A stretch of 64,000 bases of DNA from Sclerotinia nivalis (GCA_029531795.1 JAPEIS010000014.1:310001-374000); one strand, 5' to 3'; shown: positions 10,367-22,791, counted from the first letter of the stretch. The notes: generated from the sequence alone by a model not told the origin. Program-made: numbers and translations.

Positions 10367-13188
10367 ATGGTCTCCACCACAAGCTCTGACCAAAATATGC
10401 ATTCCGAAAAGGACTTGCCATCTCCTCGACATGTCGAGCAATCGACTGACGCCAAACAGCATGCGGCCATAAACAGAACTTTGAACGACCCTTTAGCTTC
10501 ATATAATGAGAACGATCTGGAGAGCATTGCTGAGAATTACGCTCGAAGTCATGGGCTCAATGATTCAATCGATGTTTGCGCATTCAAGGCTGGAGCATTG
10601 CTTGCAAAAGATCCCGATAGTCTACGGGCTAGGGCCCAACTTTCCGTCGCTGAAATAAATTTCCTTGATAAAGAGAAGACAAATAAATGGTCCCAGCCGA
10701 TGCTTTTTATAAAAGTCATCCTGCTTTGTTCCGTTTGCGCAGCCGTTCAAGGAGTAGATGAAAGTGTTGTAAACGGAGCGCAGATTTTCTATGCCAGATT
10801 GTTCGGAATTGATGATCCTGACAGCTCTTTGGACCCATGGCTCTTAGGTATCACCAATGGTGCCCCGTAAGTCTCCATTTAATCCCTCCAGCTTTTCTTC
10901 GGAGAAAGTATCAATTACTGTACGGGCTCAAGCAATCACTAATCCAAAACTGTTAGATATCTCGGTTGTGCTATCGCTGGCTGCTGGCTGACTGTTCCAT
11001 TTAATAAATGGGTGAGTAACCTTAATCGGTTCACGAAATTCTTCATTCTTACTACCTAATCCTGTTCCCCAATCTCAAACTCCACTTTATGTTCCTCATA
11101 TGCTCTTCTTTTGCTTCTCAATATAGTTTTAGCTCCTCATTTCCTCCAAAATCCTTCTTTGATGTGCAATACTGATTTTCTCATAGTGGGGACGGCGAGG
11201 AACCATCTTCGTCACCTGTATGATTTCGGCCTTGACCTGCTTCTGGCAGGCATTTACAAATACCTGGTGGCACATGTTTATCGCTAGATTCGCTCTCGGA
11301 ATAGGTATTGGTGCAAAGTACGTACTGTTATTCTTCTCTTCTCCCAGGGTTTCCAATCACGGGCTTTCAATTCCGGAATGCAATTAGAGCATTTCGAACA
11401 ATTTCATTTTTGAATATTGTCTCGTTTTCAAACGTTGGAAACTCAGAACTAGACTGCGACGGGGTATCTAGTCACGAGGTCTCTCTCTAGTACACGAGCT
11501 AGAGCCTCGTATCTACATAAGGAGCAAGGCCCCTTAACCCTCTTTCAATATTTGCATCAATATGACAGTTCATAAGGAACCCTTAGAATCTCCGTGATAT
11601 AGTCTGCTACGGACTATTGGATAGCCTTTTTTTTCTCCACAGTCGAGTCTCATAAAATTCTTGATGCTAATTTTCTCCTAGGTCAGCGACTGTTCCTGTA
11701 TATGCTTGTGAGACTTCTCCGGCTCCGATACGTGGTGCCATGGCTATGCAATGGCAGGTCTTCACCGCCTTTGGTATCATGTTAGGTTTCGCATTTGATC
11801 TGGCCTTCTACCATGTTCCAGATACAGCAGCTAATATTCATGGGCTTAATTGGAGATTAATGATGGGATCCGCCGGAGTTCCTGCTCTCTTTGTTTGCTT
11901 TCTTGTATTCTATTGTCCCGAGTCGCCTCGCTGGTACATGGGCAAAGGCAGACACCAAAAAGCATATCAAGCCATGTGCAGATTGAGACACACTAGGGTT
12001 CAAGCAGCACGCGATATTTTCCAAATGCATATGCTCCTCGAAGCCGAGAAAAATATGGGTGGTGGGCAAAACAAGATCATGCAACTGTTCACAGTACCCC
12101 GTATTAGGAGGGCAATGGTGGCTTCAGAGATTACCATGTTCATGCAGCAGGTAAGGGAATTGTCCTATTTCGATAGAGTATGGACTACGACAGCTAACAT
12201 GTGTATTAGTTCTGTGGTATCAATGTCATAGCGTACTATTCCAGCGTAATCTTCGTTGACGCTGGCTTTTCGGAAGTCAATGCTCTGTGTGCATCATTGG
12301 GTTTCGGCGCGCTTAACTTCTTTGGTGCTATTCCTGCTATCACCACAATCGACAAATTCGGTCGACGATGGCTTTTACTCTTCACATTTCCACTCATGTC
12401 CGCCTTTTTGTTCCTTACTGGCTGGAGCTTCCTGATTCCAGAGGGAACTACACGTATTGCTATCGTAGCTCTAGGTATCTATCTCTTCTGTCTAGCCTAC
12501 AGGTAAGGAATTGTGCCCTTTCATTTCTCCACACCACTTTAATGCTCGTTTCGATGTTTGTCAAAGATCACGCGTGACTTTATCAGAATGGGGAGCATAT
12601 TTAAGGAGAGCGTCTCGTGTCTCTAAGGCCTCAAGCAACACAATCGTCTTAGCTCGTATCACATCGCTAACAGTTTATAGCCCTGGAGCCGGCCCTGTGC
12701 CCTTTACTTACTCGGCAGAGGTGAGACATTTACTTTGTTTTATATATCTCGTTCTGTAACATAATCCTGACAGCTCTTAGGCCTACCCTCTCCACATTCG
12801 TTCACTCGGAATGTCTTTAGCAACTGCCACCACATGGTTCTTCAACTTTGTCTTGGCAATTGCATGGCCGTCTATGCTGAGATCCTTCAAGGCTCAAGGT
12901 GCTTTCTCCTTTTACGCCGGATTCAACATAGTCGGCTTCTTCCTTGCTCTCTTCTTCGTCCCTGAGACTAAAGATAAAACATTGGAAGAATTGGACCAGG
13001 TTTTCAACGTTCCTACGAGGAAGCACGCCGCATATGGATGGAGTCAATTTACTTACCCTATTAGGCGACATGTCTTCAGAATGGATGTTGAGAAGCCAAA
13101 GTTAGATGAGAACTTGGACAAGAAGGACCAATATCATCACAGTCCCACCTCATCCGTGAGGACTGGAGCCCCAACTGATAAAGTTTGA
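10367..13188 (+). CDS. MFS sugar transporter family protein (sugar/polyol porter)
   Basis: Plasma-membrane-type 12-helix carrier of the sugar porter family. Seven exons: 10367-10866, 10957-11011, 11187-11317, 11682-12150, 12210-12502, 12681-12720 and 12781-13188. The sum is 1896 nt and 631 residues, and every junction is in phase. Landmarks are QGVDESVVNGAQ in TM1, the loop 2-3 motif NKWWGRRGTIF created by splicing exons 2 and 3, PESPRWYMGKGR after TM6, FCGINVIAYYSS in TM7, DKFGRRWLL, SPGAGPVPFTYSAE in TM10 and PETKDKTLEELDQVF after TM12. A hydrophilic N-terminal region of about 115 residues precedes TM1, as in a fungal subgroup related to inositol and hexose carriers. The ATG at 10367 was chosen because the in-frame codons upstream translate a pyrimidine-rich leader. 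Introns 2 and 3 are long (175 and 364 nt). The substrate cannot be read from sequence. The next gene downstream is a dead GMC oxidoreductase. Confidence 0.93.
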
Positions 13189-14366
13189 AAGCACCCTCGA
13201 TTGAAACCTTTTGGCCATTCAAATCTTTTGGATGATCCGTATCAATGAGATTATCCAAATCACTTGAAACTTCTAAACTACTCAAGATTCAGGACAGCAC
13301 GGAAGGGCCAGGGCAATGCAAACCGCGTGGGAGATTCAACATGCTCTATGCTAAATATGATTTAGATTATTTGAAATATTCAACGCGCTTGGAAGATCCA
13401 TTTTTTGGACAATTCTGCGTTTGAAGAAGAATGTAGAGTACTGTAGCTAAAAGTTAACTATTAATATATAAAATTTCCTCTCACGTCTAAGGTTCTCTAA
13501 CGACACTATGATTATACCCTCCTAGACGATTTATGATTAATTACAGCTGCATTTTGGTCGAATGCATCTGTAACTTAACATGGGTGAAGAAGGAAATAAT
13601 TCAAATCTAAACAGCCTACCTTCAGAATCATGTTGCTTTAATGCTATTAAATACAAGGCTCAGAAGGTATGACACAAGACCCCTTCAAACCTTTCGCTAA
13701 GTCAAGTTTTCTCGTTGAATCCCTATACAAATTGTCAGTGAAGCGACTTATAACTACTCTAATGCAAAGTTATATGATCAGAATGTTTTCTCTCATAGCT
13801 AGTGTTATTGCAACGGCATCATTGTCTTATAACTCATCAAAAATTTGCGGACTTCTCTCCTATTACCTTTATACCAAATTCCAAATGCACATTTACGACG
13901 CCATGTTGGAGGATTTGATTTCTCTGACATAGAGGAAATGAATCTGAGCATAAAGCTCGGTATGCTGTACGTGAGAAATGTAGTTCTATTATTCCAATTG
14001 CACTAAGGAAGTGAATATCAATTGTCTTGAAGATGGCATTGAATCGGTTTATGGTTGTAGGTTTAAGGGGAATTCTATCAATGCTCTTGAATTGTGGGTA
14101 TGTATTCATACACCCAGGTTGAAGTTTCATGGAATATCCAGTAGTCCATAGTGTTATAAAGGTATTGAGAAGTACGGATTTGGTGAGCTTTTAATTAATA
14201 TTCTAGTAGTCTTTCAGACAATACAAATTCTTTCCCCTTCCAAACGAAATCCAAAAGTCAATTACCAAGCCAGCGGCCCACCAAAATTTCACGCATGCTT
14301 TATTGACAAGCAGAAAACTAAACAAATAAAAGACGGCTAATCTCCCCTTCTACTGATCCAAATCAT
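13189..14366. other. intergenic, 3' ends of the transporter and the GMC pseudogene
   Basis: AT-rich, with only short frames on both strands that overlap each other (13669-13932 and 13837-14130). No domain, tRNA or element was recognised. Both neighbouring genes end into this stretch, so it should contain their terminators. Confidence 0.5.
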
Positions 14367-16506
14367 TCATAGCTGATTTATGATCAAATCCGCACATTTT
14401 TCTGCCACCATAACAACAGGCGCCTGCAAGTGTCCCGATACAATCTGCGGAAAAATACTCGTATCACAAACTCTCAATCCTTCATTCCCATAAACCCTCA
14501 ACTCATCGTCCACCACTCCCGGATTTGCATCATTCTCGGGTGCCATTCTGCAAGTAGATGCGTAGTGAAAAGTCGTTCTTATTCTATGACGGATAAACTT
14601 ATCCATCTCCTCAGTATTGTTGTTCCGAACGTCCAGTTCTTGTTTTTCTGCAGGAAAGGTGATATTTCGAAGAAGTGGAAAACCAACGACTTTCATTCTA
14701 TCTCCTATAGAAAGTGAGAGACGAACGGCGCTACGAGCTATGCTGTAATCAGAAGCGTCGGACAAGATTCCAAAGTCAACTTTTGGCTTATCATGTGGGT
14801 TATCAGATGCTAAACGAACTGTTCCACGGGACTTGGGCCGAAGCATTGTGGCCAGGACGCAGAAGATGGGTGCCTTGGAGAATATATTTTTAAATTCCGG
14901 CTCGTCGAAGTTATCCATAGCACTTGTGGAAAGTGGCATAAGTTCAATGTCAGGGATAAGACTTTGAGGATCAGAAGACTTTAGAAACGTTTCGATAATC
15001 CCAGTACTGTCATTCTTAAACATTCGAGAGCGGACATAGAGAGCAAGGGTCTGAACGGGAATGCTGAAAAGACCCACTCGGAAAAAGATATATTTCAAGA
15101 GTCAAGTGCGATTCTCAGAGGGCTGATTGCCATGGAAGTTAATGATTCGGCTGCTGGTACCTCCCACGCGACTGAAATACTGGTGTGATCTGTCTACCGA
15201 GGCATATTAGTAAGTATACATCGTGGGTAGGAATAAATGGGAGCATCCTAATTCAGATCCAACCCCTGGCAGGTCATGCACCACTCTGATACCATGTTCT
15301 TCCAAACTCTCACGAGGACCAATGCCACTATACAATCAGCAAGTTAGTCCTTTCTTTCTTTTCTGCGAAGAAAAAAAAAGGGTGAAAGAACGAAACAAAC
15401 CTCAGCATTAGGACTTGCAGTAAGCCTATAGTACCTGAGTATACAATGACTTCTTTGTTAACCTTTGCCGAAAATATCTTGTCGGATAATGGATCTATAG
15501 ATTTGAAGATTATCTTTTCAGTACCCTTGTTATGCCTAAATACAATACGAGAAACAAGTATATTGATACAAATCGTGAGGTTTTGTCTTTCCAATACAAT
15601 TTTCTTGGAAAGAAACGCTTCAGAAGTGGATATACACTCTCTGCATTCATTAAGAGTAAGGGATAGTATTGCAATTTCTTTAGAAGGAGTATCTGGTGCA
15701 TTGCAATCTGGGATGGCAATAAACTCTATGACTTTGACACAATCAATGAAACTATCGATAATCAGAAATGCCAATACGATTTAAGGTTCCCGAAAAAGTT
15801 AACACTCGATACACCAAGAACAGGTAGGTGAAGTAAGTAAAAGTTTGGGTAATCCATGGCCCTGTAGCATTCACGGTCATTATTGAAGGACTATCCATGG
15901 TGTGAGCTACTCACCAGTATTTCCATGATAGAATGAATTCTGATAATCGAGAGATGTCTCGCTCTTCACAAAATACGGCAACAACTTATCATAGCTCCAA
16001 TCCGGATGTCCTAAAGCAGCCCACGCATCATAATCCGCCTTTGTCCCACGAGTATAAATCATACTATTGATTCTGCTCGTACCACCCAACACCTGCCACG
16101 AATTACTCCACTGCGACGATCATCACAGTACTTCATCGGTTCGCATTTCCATCTCGCGGCGCCGAAGGTCGAAATGGTGGGATCGGAGGTGATGAGGGGA
16201 TTGCGGGATAGCCTTGTATCGTTTGCTGGACCCCATTCAAGGACAAGGACTGATACGTTGGGATCTTCGCTCAGTCGGGAATGCTAATACACATCCCGCG
16301 GTGCCTCCTTTGTAGGGGATGCATTAGTCAAGCGATTTAAAGTGGGTTGGAGATTGGAGAAGTATGGAAATTGTACCTCCGACCACGATGTGGTCATATG
16401 TCTGGGAATCAGCGTCTTCTGGGCGACATTCGGGATATCTTTTACTCCATGGCCACCACGTGATCGGCAGGTATTGAGGAGGATTCAAAGATAATAGAAA
16501 ACCCAA
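14367..16506 (-). pseudogene. GMC (glucose-methanol-choline) oxidoreductase pseudogene
   Basis: The full domain order of a fungal FAD-dependent GMC oxidoreductase (choline dehydrogenase / aryl-alcohol oxidase type) is readable, but it is spread over three frames. N-terminal FAD motif YDHIVVGGGTAG is rebuilt by an intron after about 16385. LGGTSRINSMIYTRGT lies near 16090-16050, AIPDCNAPDTPS near 15710, and VIVYSGTIGLLQVLMLSGIGPRE crosses an intron at 15400-15328. The C-terminal domain (ASTCRMAPENDANPGVVD...GLRVCDTSIFP) occupies 15098-14367. Damage: single-base shifts at about 16280, about 16091 and about 15100; a splice donor that reads GGATGC at 15248-15243 where a GT is required; and TTG in place of an initiation codon at 16506, with an in-frame stop just upstream. 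Living relatives would be secreted or cytosolic alcohol oxidases. Sequencing error could explain one defect, but hardly all of them. Confidence 0.88.
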
Positions 16507-18685
16507 CTTTAAAACTTCCTAACGCCAACGATTTTGTTTGTGAAGTGGGCTTACGGATCAGAATTTCTTTGGATGCCGAATTTTGTCTGTAAAGTATTGA
16601 TTTCTATTTATTCAGATAGACAAAGTGAATTACAGTGGCAGTCTTGCATACCAACGAATGCAGAAGTGCGAACTAAAACCTCTTTTGTTGGTTAACTATT
16701 ACCCAAGATTGCGATTTTCAACGTCTAACATTGTTATGAGGAATTTGAGTAAGCGCGGTGGATGATACAACGATATGGAGACTGCGGCGCAACTGTGATA
16801 ATTTGTTGAGTTGAGTTGGGAATAAAAGCTTAGCCATTGCTTAAAAATAGGTTTCAAAATATTCAACCCTGCAACACTTGGCGCTGATATTGTAACAAAT
16901 ACTCAAACTAAACATAACCTTTGGGTTGAAAGATTGCTACAACAGTGGAAGACTTCAACACTGAGTATATAGAACTATCCGAACAGCGCTCGCCTCCGCA
17001 TTCATGATCCGTTCATTGCTCCGGCTCGGGGGTCCGTATTTTTCGGTGTCCAATGTCCATATTATATATGCTGGCCAAAGACATCAATCCTGTACGGTCG
17101 TTCTTTGAGAAGATGAAAGCCTTTGTGAGTATATGTGGTTCTTTGCTTTGACCATTCCTAATTTTCAATTCCATATTTCTCTTCTACTCGGTTAAATTTT
17201 TAATGGCTGATTATATATTATAGTGTCGAGTCTGCCAATTTAACAATGCCATAATGGCTAGCGAGTCCCGAGACAAGCCACGGAAAGACAAGCATCAGTG
17301 ATTCATGCGCAATCATTCTTGCGCATATGGACCACTCCTTCAGGCGTGGAAATAACTCAACGGGATACAGAAACTAGGTCCGAATTTTTTCTCTTCCTGC
17401 TAAAACGTAACATCGACAGTGATGTCTAAGCAGAAGGAGACTCGGCATACAAAAGTTCCAACTCAAGTAATCAGTCATGCTCCAAGTATTTCGCCACATG
17501 GAAGATTCCACCCATTAACGGTCTTGGTCTATCACTGAGTTCATTGAGTGCAATCTGTCACCTGCATTTCGTTCTCTCGCGACCACAACAGTTGATCAAG
17601 ACAAGCACTGGCTTTTGCCTTGACTTACGAGAACGGAGCGCAATATTCTTTTGTCAAACAATCAAAACCGCAAATTCATCTCTCAGGCAGTGAACTCGCT
17701 GGTGAGCTTGCCAAGTTGGTGGGCGGACATTTCGCATATGGCTACAGTAAATCCTGACGATATGCGTGCTGCAATTTGAGTGATGAAGCTCTGCTGGGTC
17801 AACTCTGTGAAATAGTAACTTCGGGTTATTCTGGCATTCAGACCATTAAAATGGCATATATATGTATATATTTCACGGATGTATATACACATTTGATATA
17901 CATTTAACATACATACACACATCAATCCTCCATTCTCTATTCTCCATTCTCCATTTTCCATTCTCCACCCCTCCACCCCTCCACCCTACAATCCTTCAGC
18001 CCTATAAGGCTATATCCCTATATCCCTTAACCATATATAGCCGCGGCCGATTTACTAATTCACATACCAGTAGGTAATTTTAGATCTTTTGATTTCATTC
18101 CAACCCATTTCATCTCATCTCATTCCATCTATATAACATAGAAAACCACGACCGGAATTAATAGAAACCTAGTAGGTAGGCATCCTCCTATTCGATTTTA
18201 CATCAACGCATCACTCTTCACCTCCTTTCCTTTCCCTTCATTATCTCACTATCGAGTTAGGTATCAAACGCTAATGGTATTATACGCTAATGTTATTCTA
18301 TATATACAATGAATGAACAATATATACTACCAACTTTTCATTCCCTACTTCCTCCCATCTAAGTACTAGTACTAGGTAAACGTCAAACCCCTCGAGCTTT
18401 CGTTCCCATGCTTCCATTTATATATCATATCAACCTAACGCCGTACCATTTATGCATTCTGGTTCTGTCCTCCAGTCCAGTCCAGTCCAGCTGATTCCAA
18501 TTTACCATTCCATTCGCCAAGAGGTGTGTACAAAAAAGGGATCATGGATCATCCGTCCCTAAAGCAAAGAGCCAGAAACGCCCCTTTCGGCATAGAATGT
18601 ATAAATAAGTCATCAATCAGTTCCTCCATTTCTCTTTCCACCGAGTCCATTAACATTATTTCCTTGACCAGATCCAGCTACACTC
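16507..18685. other. intergenic, low-complexity and TATA-rich tracts
   Basis: No convincing gene. Around 17840-18060 there are repeated TATATA/ATACAT stretches followed by a CTCCATTCTCCATT-type pyrimidine repeat (about 17930-17985, unit near TTCTCCATTCTCCA). 18060-18520 is AT-rich with TCCAGTCCAGTCCAG (about 18472-18490). A spliceable 49-codon frame at 17053-17301 was considered and is listed among rejected items. Confidence 0.5.
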
Positions 18686-20284
18686 TCACAAAGTCCATAT
18701 CAATTCCAACACACCATCAACATCATACATTCTCTTTCCATCCTTATGATCTTTCCATCTCCAATCATCCTTCTTTCGAATATATGTTTGTCTAACTGTT
18801 CCATCGGCTTTTAATTCCGCTTCTGCTAGATCCCATGAACCTTTTCGTCCAGTCTCACGAAGAGGAATTCGTTGAGGTCCAAACATAAAATCCAGATTCC
18901 ACCCCGTTCCATCATCACCCAATGCATTGAATGTTCTCTCCATTTGGTGCAGATTAAAGTCAATACCCTTTGGATAATGCGCAATGGACCAACCATTTGT
19001 TAAGATGAAGTCATCTTTGGTTTGAAATCTTTGGAGGAAACAATCTTCACCGCAAACTTGTTGAATCTTAGTGGATTCATACACTTGAGCTTCATGCCAC
19101 ATTCCTCCCTTGAAATGATGAAGAGAAAGTGGTCGGATACCAGATTCATAGAAACCAGATGGGTCACCAACGATATCTAATTGCCAAATATCATGGAGGA
19201 CAGTTAGACGGACTTCGGTGTTTTCGTATACACATTTTCGGAGAAGAATATCTCCTTGAGAACCCCAACCTGAGTTTGCTTCTTCGACTTTTTGTTTGGT
19301 ACTGCATTGAGGGAAAAGATCTGTGATTGTTGCGGCCAACGGGATAGAGAAGAAAACTCCAGCTCCACCATAAGCTTGACTTCCATGACGTGCAAGACTA
19401 CCGACATCTTCGGAAAGGTTTCCAATATATAAATCTTCACTGGCATCATATGTTGCCATTTTCTTGATGAGAGCATCCATGTTTGGGAAAAATGTATCGT
19501 CATCGCACATGACCAACCATTTTCGATGTTTTCTGGAGCTGTCGTTATATAAAGCTGGTAGGAGGGAGAAGTATCGTTCGGCCATTTCGATTTTACTATC
19601 TGCAGTGTAAACTTTCGCATCGATTCCGTATGCTTTCAACATCTTCTTAATTTCATTGATTTCCTTATCCGAAGCATCAACCAGTCGTAAGATCAATCCT
19701 CCTCCATTTGAATTTCCATGACCATCTGTCAACCAATGTGACCAGTCTAGCATAGGATTGATTTTTGGATCTGTGATTCTCTTGTAGGTGGTTGAAATAC
19801 CGAAGAGGAATTCAGTGGCATTTACATCTGCAGCAATGGCAGACTTTGTGACTGGTACATCGAGTGGCTTTAAGCATTTTGTAGTAGGTTTCATATTTTT
19901 TTCGATGTTGATTGTATCGAAGTATCGAGGGAATAAGTCTTCATCGAGTTTAGTAATGGATTTTCGTTCAATATCTTGTCGATGATATCTAACTTGTCTG
20001 GAAGCATATTCAATTTTATCATCCAGACCGTATTTCTCTTTTAATTCGTATAGATGAGTTGAATTGACGGCACAATCTGGAGAGCCATTTTGTGTGGTAA
20101 GAATTTCCTGTGAACTTGGAGAAAGTTTCGATTGTATTTGATGAAATCTTTCTTGTGTAGGTCTTCCGGTGAGAAAGATGAATGCGAGGCAAATGGATGT
20201 GAATATCGCGATTCGGGTGAAAGGACTTCGAGGGTTAATTAACCTATTAGGTGATATTGAGGTACCGGTACCCATCATGCCCAT
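18686..20284 (-). CDS. DUF604 / GT31-like glycosyltransferase, type II membrane protein
   Basis: Probable Golgi glycosyltransferase of the fringe/GT31-like DUF604 class. A single exon encodes 532 residues from ATG 20284. A short cytoplasmic tail (MGMMGTGTSISPNRLINPRSP) is followed by a signal anchor at about residues 24-40 (IAIFTSICLAFIFLTG). The lumenal part has FLFGISTTYKRI, then WLVMCDDDTFFPNMDAL with a DDD metal/nucleotide-sugar motif at about residue 260. Further on come GGAGVFFSIPLAATI, the acceptor-side segment GWGSQGDILLRKCV and DIVGDPSGFYESGIRPLSLHHFKG. The open frame continues upstream to 20623, but those 113 residues translate a repetitive pyrimidine-rich leader and would bury the signal anchor, so the internal ATG is preferred. 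Donor sugar and acceptor are unknown. Cysteines in the lumenal half (CGEDCF) suggest disulfides. Confidence 0.88.
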   Translation of the reverse strand: MGMMGTGTSISPNRLINPRSPFTRIAIFTSICLAFIFLTGRPTQERFHQIQSKLSPSSQEILTTQNGSPDCAVNSTHLYELKEKYGLDDKIEYASRQVRYHRQDIERKSITKLDEDLFPRYFDTINIEKNMKPTTKCLKPLDVPVTKSAIAADVNATEFLFGISTTYKRITDPKINPMLDWSHWLTDGHGNSNGGGLILRLVDASDKEINEIKKMLKAYGIDAKVYTADSKIEMAERYFSLLPALYNDSSRKHRKWLVMCDDDTFFPNMDALIKKMATYDASEDLYIGNLSEDVGSLARHGSQAYGGAGVFFSIPLAATITDLFPQCSTKQKVEEANSGWGSQGDILLRKCVYENTEVRLTVLHDIWQLDIVGDPSGFYESGIRPLSLHHFKGGMWHEAQVYESTKIQQVCGEDCFLQRFQTKDDFILTNGWSIAHYPKGIDFNLHQMERTFNALGDDGTGWNLDFMFGPQRIPLRETGRKGSWDLAEAELKADGTVRQTYIRKKDDWRWKDHKDGKRMYDVDGVLELIWTL

Positions 20285-20383
20285 ACTGAATCTGGGAGAT
20301 GAAAATTTGTGCAAGAGTAACACAAGTTTCGCTATGACGTTGAGAGGAAGAGTGGCGAGAGGAAGGAATGAGGAGAAGTTGAG

Positions 20384-20450
20384 AAGTTGAGGAGAAGTTG
20401 AGGAGAAGTTGAGGAAAAGTTGAGGAGAGTTTGAGGAGAGTCGAGGGGGA
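20384..20450. repeat. 11-bp tandem repeat in the 5' leader of the glycosyltransferase gene
   Basis: Units of AAGTTGAGGAG are read on the plus strand from 20384: two perfect, one with a single change, another perfect, then two drifting copies to about 20450. In the mRNA sense this is a CTCCTCAACTT pyrimidine-rich array lying 100-165 nt upstream of the preferred start codon. Because the unit is 11 bp, copy-number change would shift any frame read through it, which also argues that it is untranslated. Confidence 0.75.
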
Positions 20451-21557
20451 TGAGAGGTAAAAGAAAGAGAGATGTAACGACAGTTGTTCTTCTTGAGGAA
20501 GAAATTGACGACGTAAGTACAAGAATCAAAGAGAGATAGATGTAGGAAAGGAAAGAGAAACGAGAGATAGAGGAGAAGGTTGACAAGTAGGGTAGATTTA
20601 AGAATGAAATGAGATCCAATCAAATCTCAAAAAAGAAGGAAAGTCGAGCTAAGATAAGCTCGAGATTTAGATATGCAGCTACCCTAAACATTTACGGGGA
20701 ACGATGAACCTTGTAAAAAGTACTTGTTACTAGTACAAAGTACAAAGTGAAGGATAATGAATTCGGATAATCTTGACTTTTCTAAAGAGGAGAATGATGA
20801 GTAGGTGGATAGGTGGATAATATTTGAGTGAGTAGTATCTACCAACCTTTTCTTTTCTCTCTTTTCTCTCTCTTCTCTCTCTTCTCTCTTTTCTTCAGTC
20901 TTCCATCCTTATCTTCATTCACTTACTGGGTAATCATTTTCATAAACCAACATTTCAATAGAATAACCAAGATAGTAATAACTCAAGTGGTTAGTAATCC
21001 CGCTCTGAGATTTAACTTGGCATTAAACTTGTTGGTGGCTTCGAATTGCGTAGTATCGTCAGGGATATTCTTGATTATCAGCTCCCGATCGAGTTCCAAA
21101 TATCTCCTTAGTGCCGGGACAATGTGCCAGAAAAGCAAGAAATATGCGGTGGAGGAGGGTACGCGGACAGTGGGGATGGAAATTTGGTAGATCTGGAATA
21201 CAACGATGTCTAGAAGTGCGTGGAACACAACCGGCTGGAACACAAGACAAGATGGTAGAGCAATTTATTTATAGATTTGAGATGAGACTTTGAAGGCGGT
21301 AGGTGGGTGGTATTGAAGGCAGTAGGTGGGTGGTATTGAAATCTAGAATGGGTGATATGTGAGATGTACAATGTATGATTATGAATAAATCCCAGGTGAT
21401 TACTCTGTCGTTGATGCAAATAAAGTTTTCCCTTCTACATGACAATTTGATGATCACGTACCGGGAGGGAGGGAAGTTAAAACATCTCTTCCGAAAATCC
21501 TTCCATAACCCCAGTGGAGAATCTGTCTGGAGAAAATTCCTTCCTCCTCTACCCTAG

Positions 21558-21599
21558 ATAACAAATAACAAATAACAAATAACAAATAACAAATAGCAA
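21558..21599. repeat. 7-bp tandem repeat (ATAACAA)
   Basis: Five perfect copies of ATAACAA (21558-21592) followed by one copy with a single change (ATAGCAA). It is intergenic. Another perfect 7-bp satellite of different sequence occurs at 26080-26135. Confidence 0.9.
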
Positions 21600-22791
21600 A
21601 ATCTTCAAGGTATCTCGGCCATTCATTCAACCTGTAAAGATCATCATATAGGGGCAAATCATTTCAATCAATGCTTTATTCAATCAAGTAATATTGAGGC
21701 ATGATCACGTCAATCTTCTCTTCAAATTATCCACATTTCTTGCTCTTCTCTGTTTTCTCTAACAGCATGAGCGTCATATACCAACCTCCAACCTCGAACC
21801 AACCTCCCGAAACAAAGGTTTTCAAAGTAATGAAAAGATCTTCATTCGGCATTACTTTTAAGTCTATTTTTCAGAAAGGTGTCGCAAAGCAACGGGCCGA
21901 TCGAAGTTTCAACATAGATCACTTACGTAGGATCCGGATGATCTTTTTGATGATTCGAAAATTGAAACATAAAACGTCAACCATGCGGGTGCTCTTGTAA
22001 TTTGGTATCACTACGGTTATTTGGCACACAAATTGGTACAGTAATTTCTCTTAGAATCTTCTACTGAAGTTGTGGAGTCGAGGCCCTGAAGGTGGCTTGA
22101 ATAAGGAATAGGGGGTGAGATGGTAGTAATCTGGATCCTGTACCGAGGACTTGAGTCAAGAAAGGGGTTGTGAGTTTGGGACGGTTAAAAATAATGGTAT
22201 GGGTTAAATAGTAAGTGGTTCATCAGTACCTATTGATATGATGTCCCAGGTTAAATGTAAGGTTCTTCATTGAGTACCAAAGTTATGTATGTTATGTTAT
22301 GTTATCTTGATCTATTCTCCATCATACAAGCAAGCCTTGCTGGTCCATCATGCACGATTCTGTACATTCTGGAGGTACGGAGTACAGCTTCAACGGGGAA
22401 GGGGAAGTCTCACTCTTCAGTGGCACAAATTCTGAACCCATGCAGCATCAACCTTTAGGGATAGATTGATCTCACGTGTTTGAAAATCATACTGTAGTGA
22501 GTTGATCAATTTGGAGTCAATCAGCTCAATTGTCAGATACCCTTCAATCTCTCTTTGAACAAGCCCCAAGAAATAAATGTTGCTTGAGATTTTGCCCTTT
22601 CTGCCCTTTCTGCCCGCTTTTCCAAACTACGATATCTTTGCCTTGTAGCCTCAATTTCTGCCTTATTGATCCCAGTGCCTTTCACCTGTATGTTATCAAA
22701 ATGCGCCCGCATTATTTACATGGAGAAATTCAATGTCAAGAAGAATTTCCCCCGCAAATCATAGACAAACATAAGTCTATTGAAATTCATC

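Larger units (their letters stand above)
20285..22791. other. 2.5-kb intergenic region with microsatellites
   Basis: Leader of the glycosyltransferase gene, then gene-free DNA up to palA. A CT-rich tract (TTTTCTCTCTTCTCTC type) spans about 20847-20896. Two near-identical copies of a GGCAGTAGGTGGGTGGTATTGAA-like unit lie at about 21294-21341. A 7-bp satellite lies at 21558-21599. TACTCCGTA occurs in reverse orientation at 22376-22384. The short frames on both strands in 21059-21293 and 21701-22000 show no recognisable protein. Confidence 0.5.

Noticed and set aside
17053..17301. Spliceable two-exon 49-codon frame (MSILYMLAKD... CRVCQFNNA...)
   Set aside because: A good GTGAGT donor and ATTATAG acceptor exist, but the product is tiny and matches nothing known; chance splice-like sites are common.
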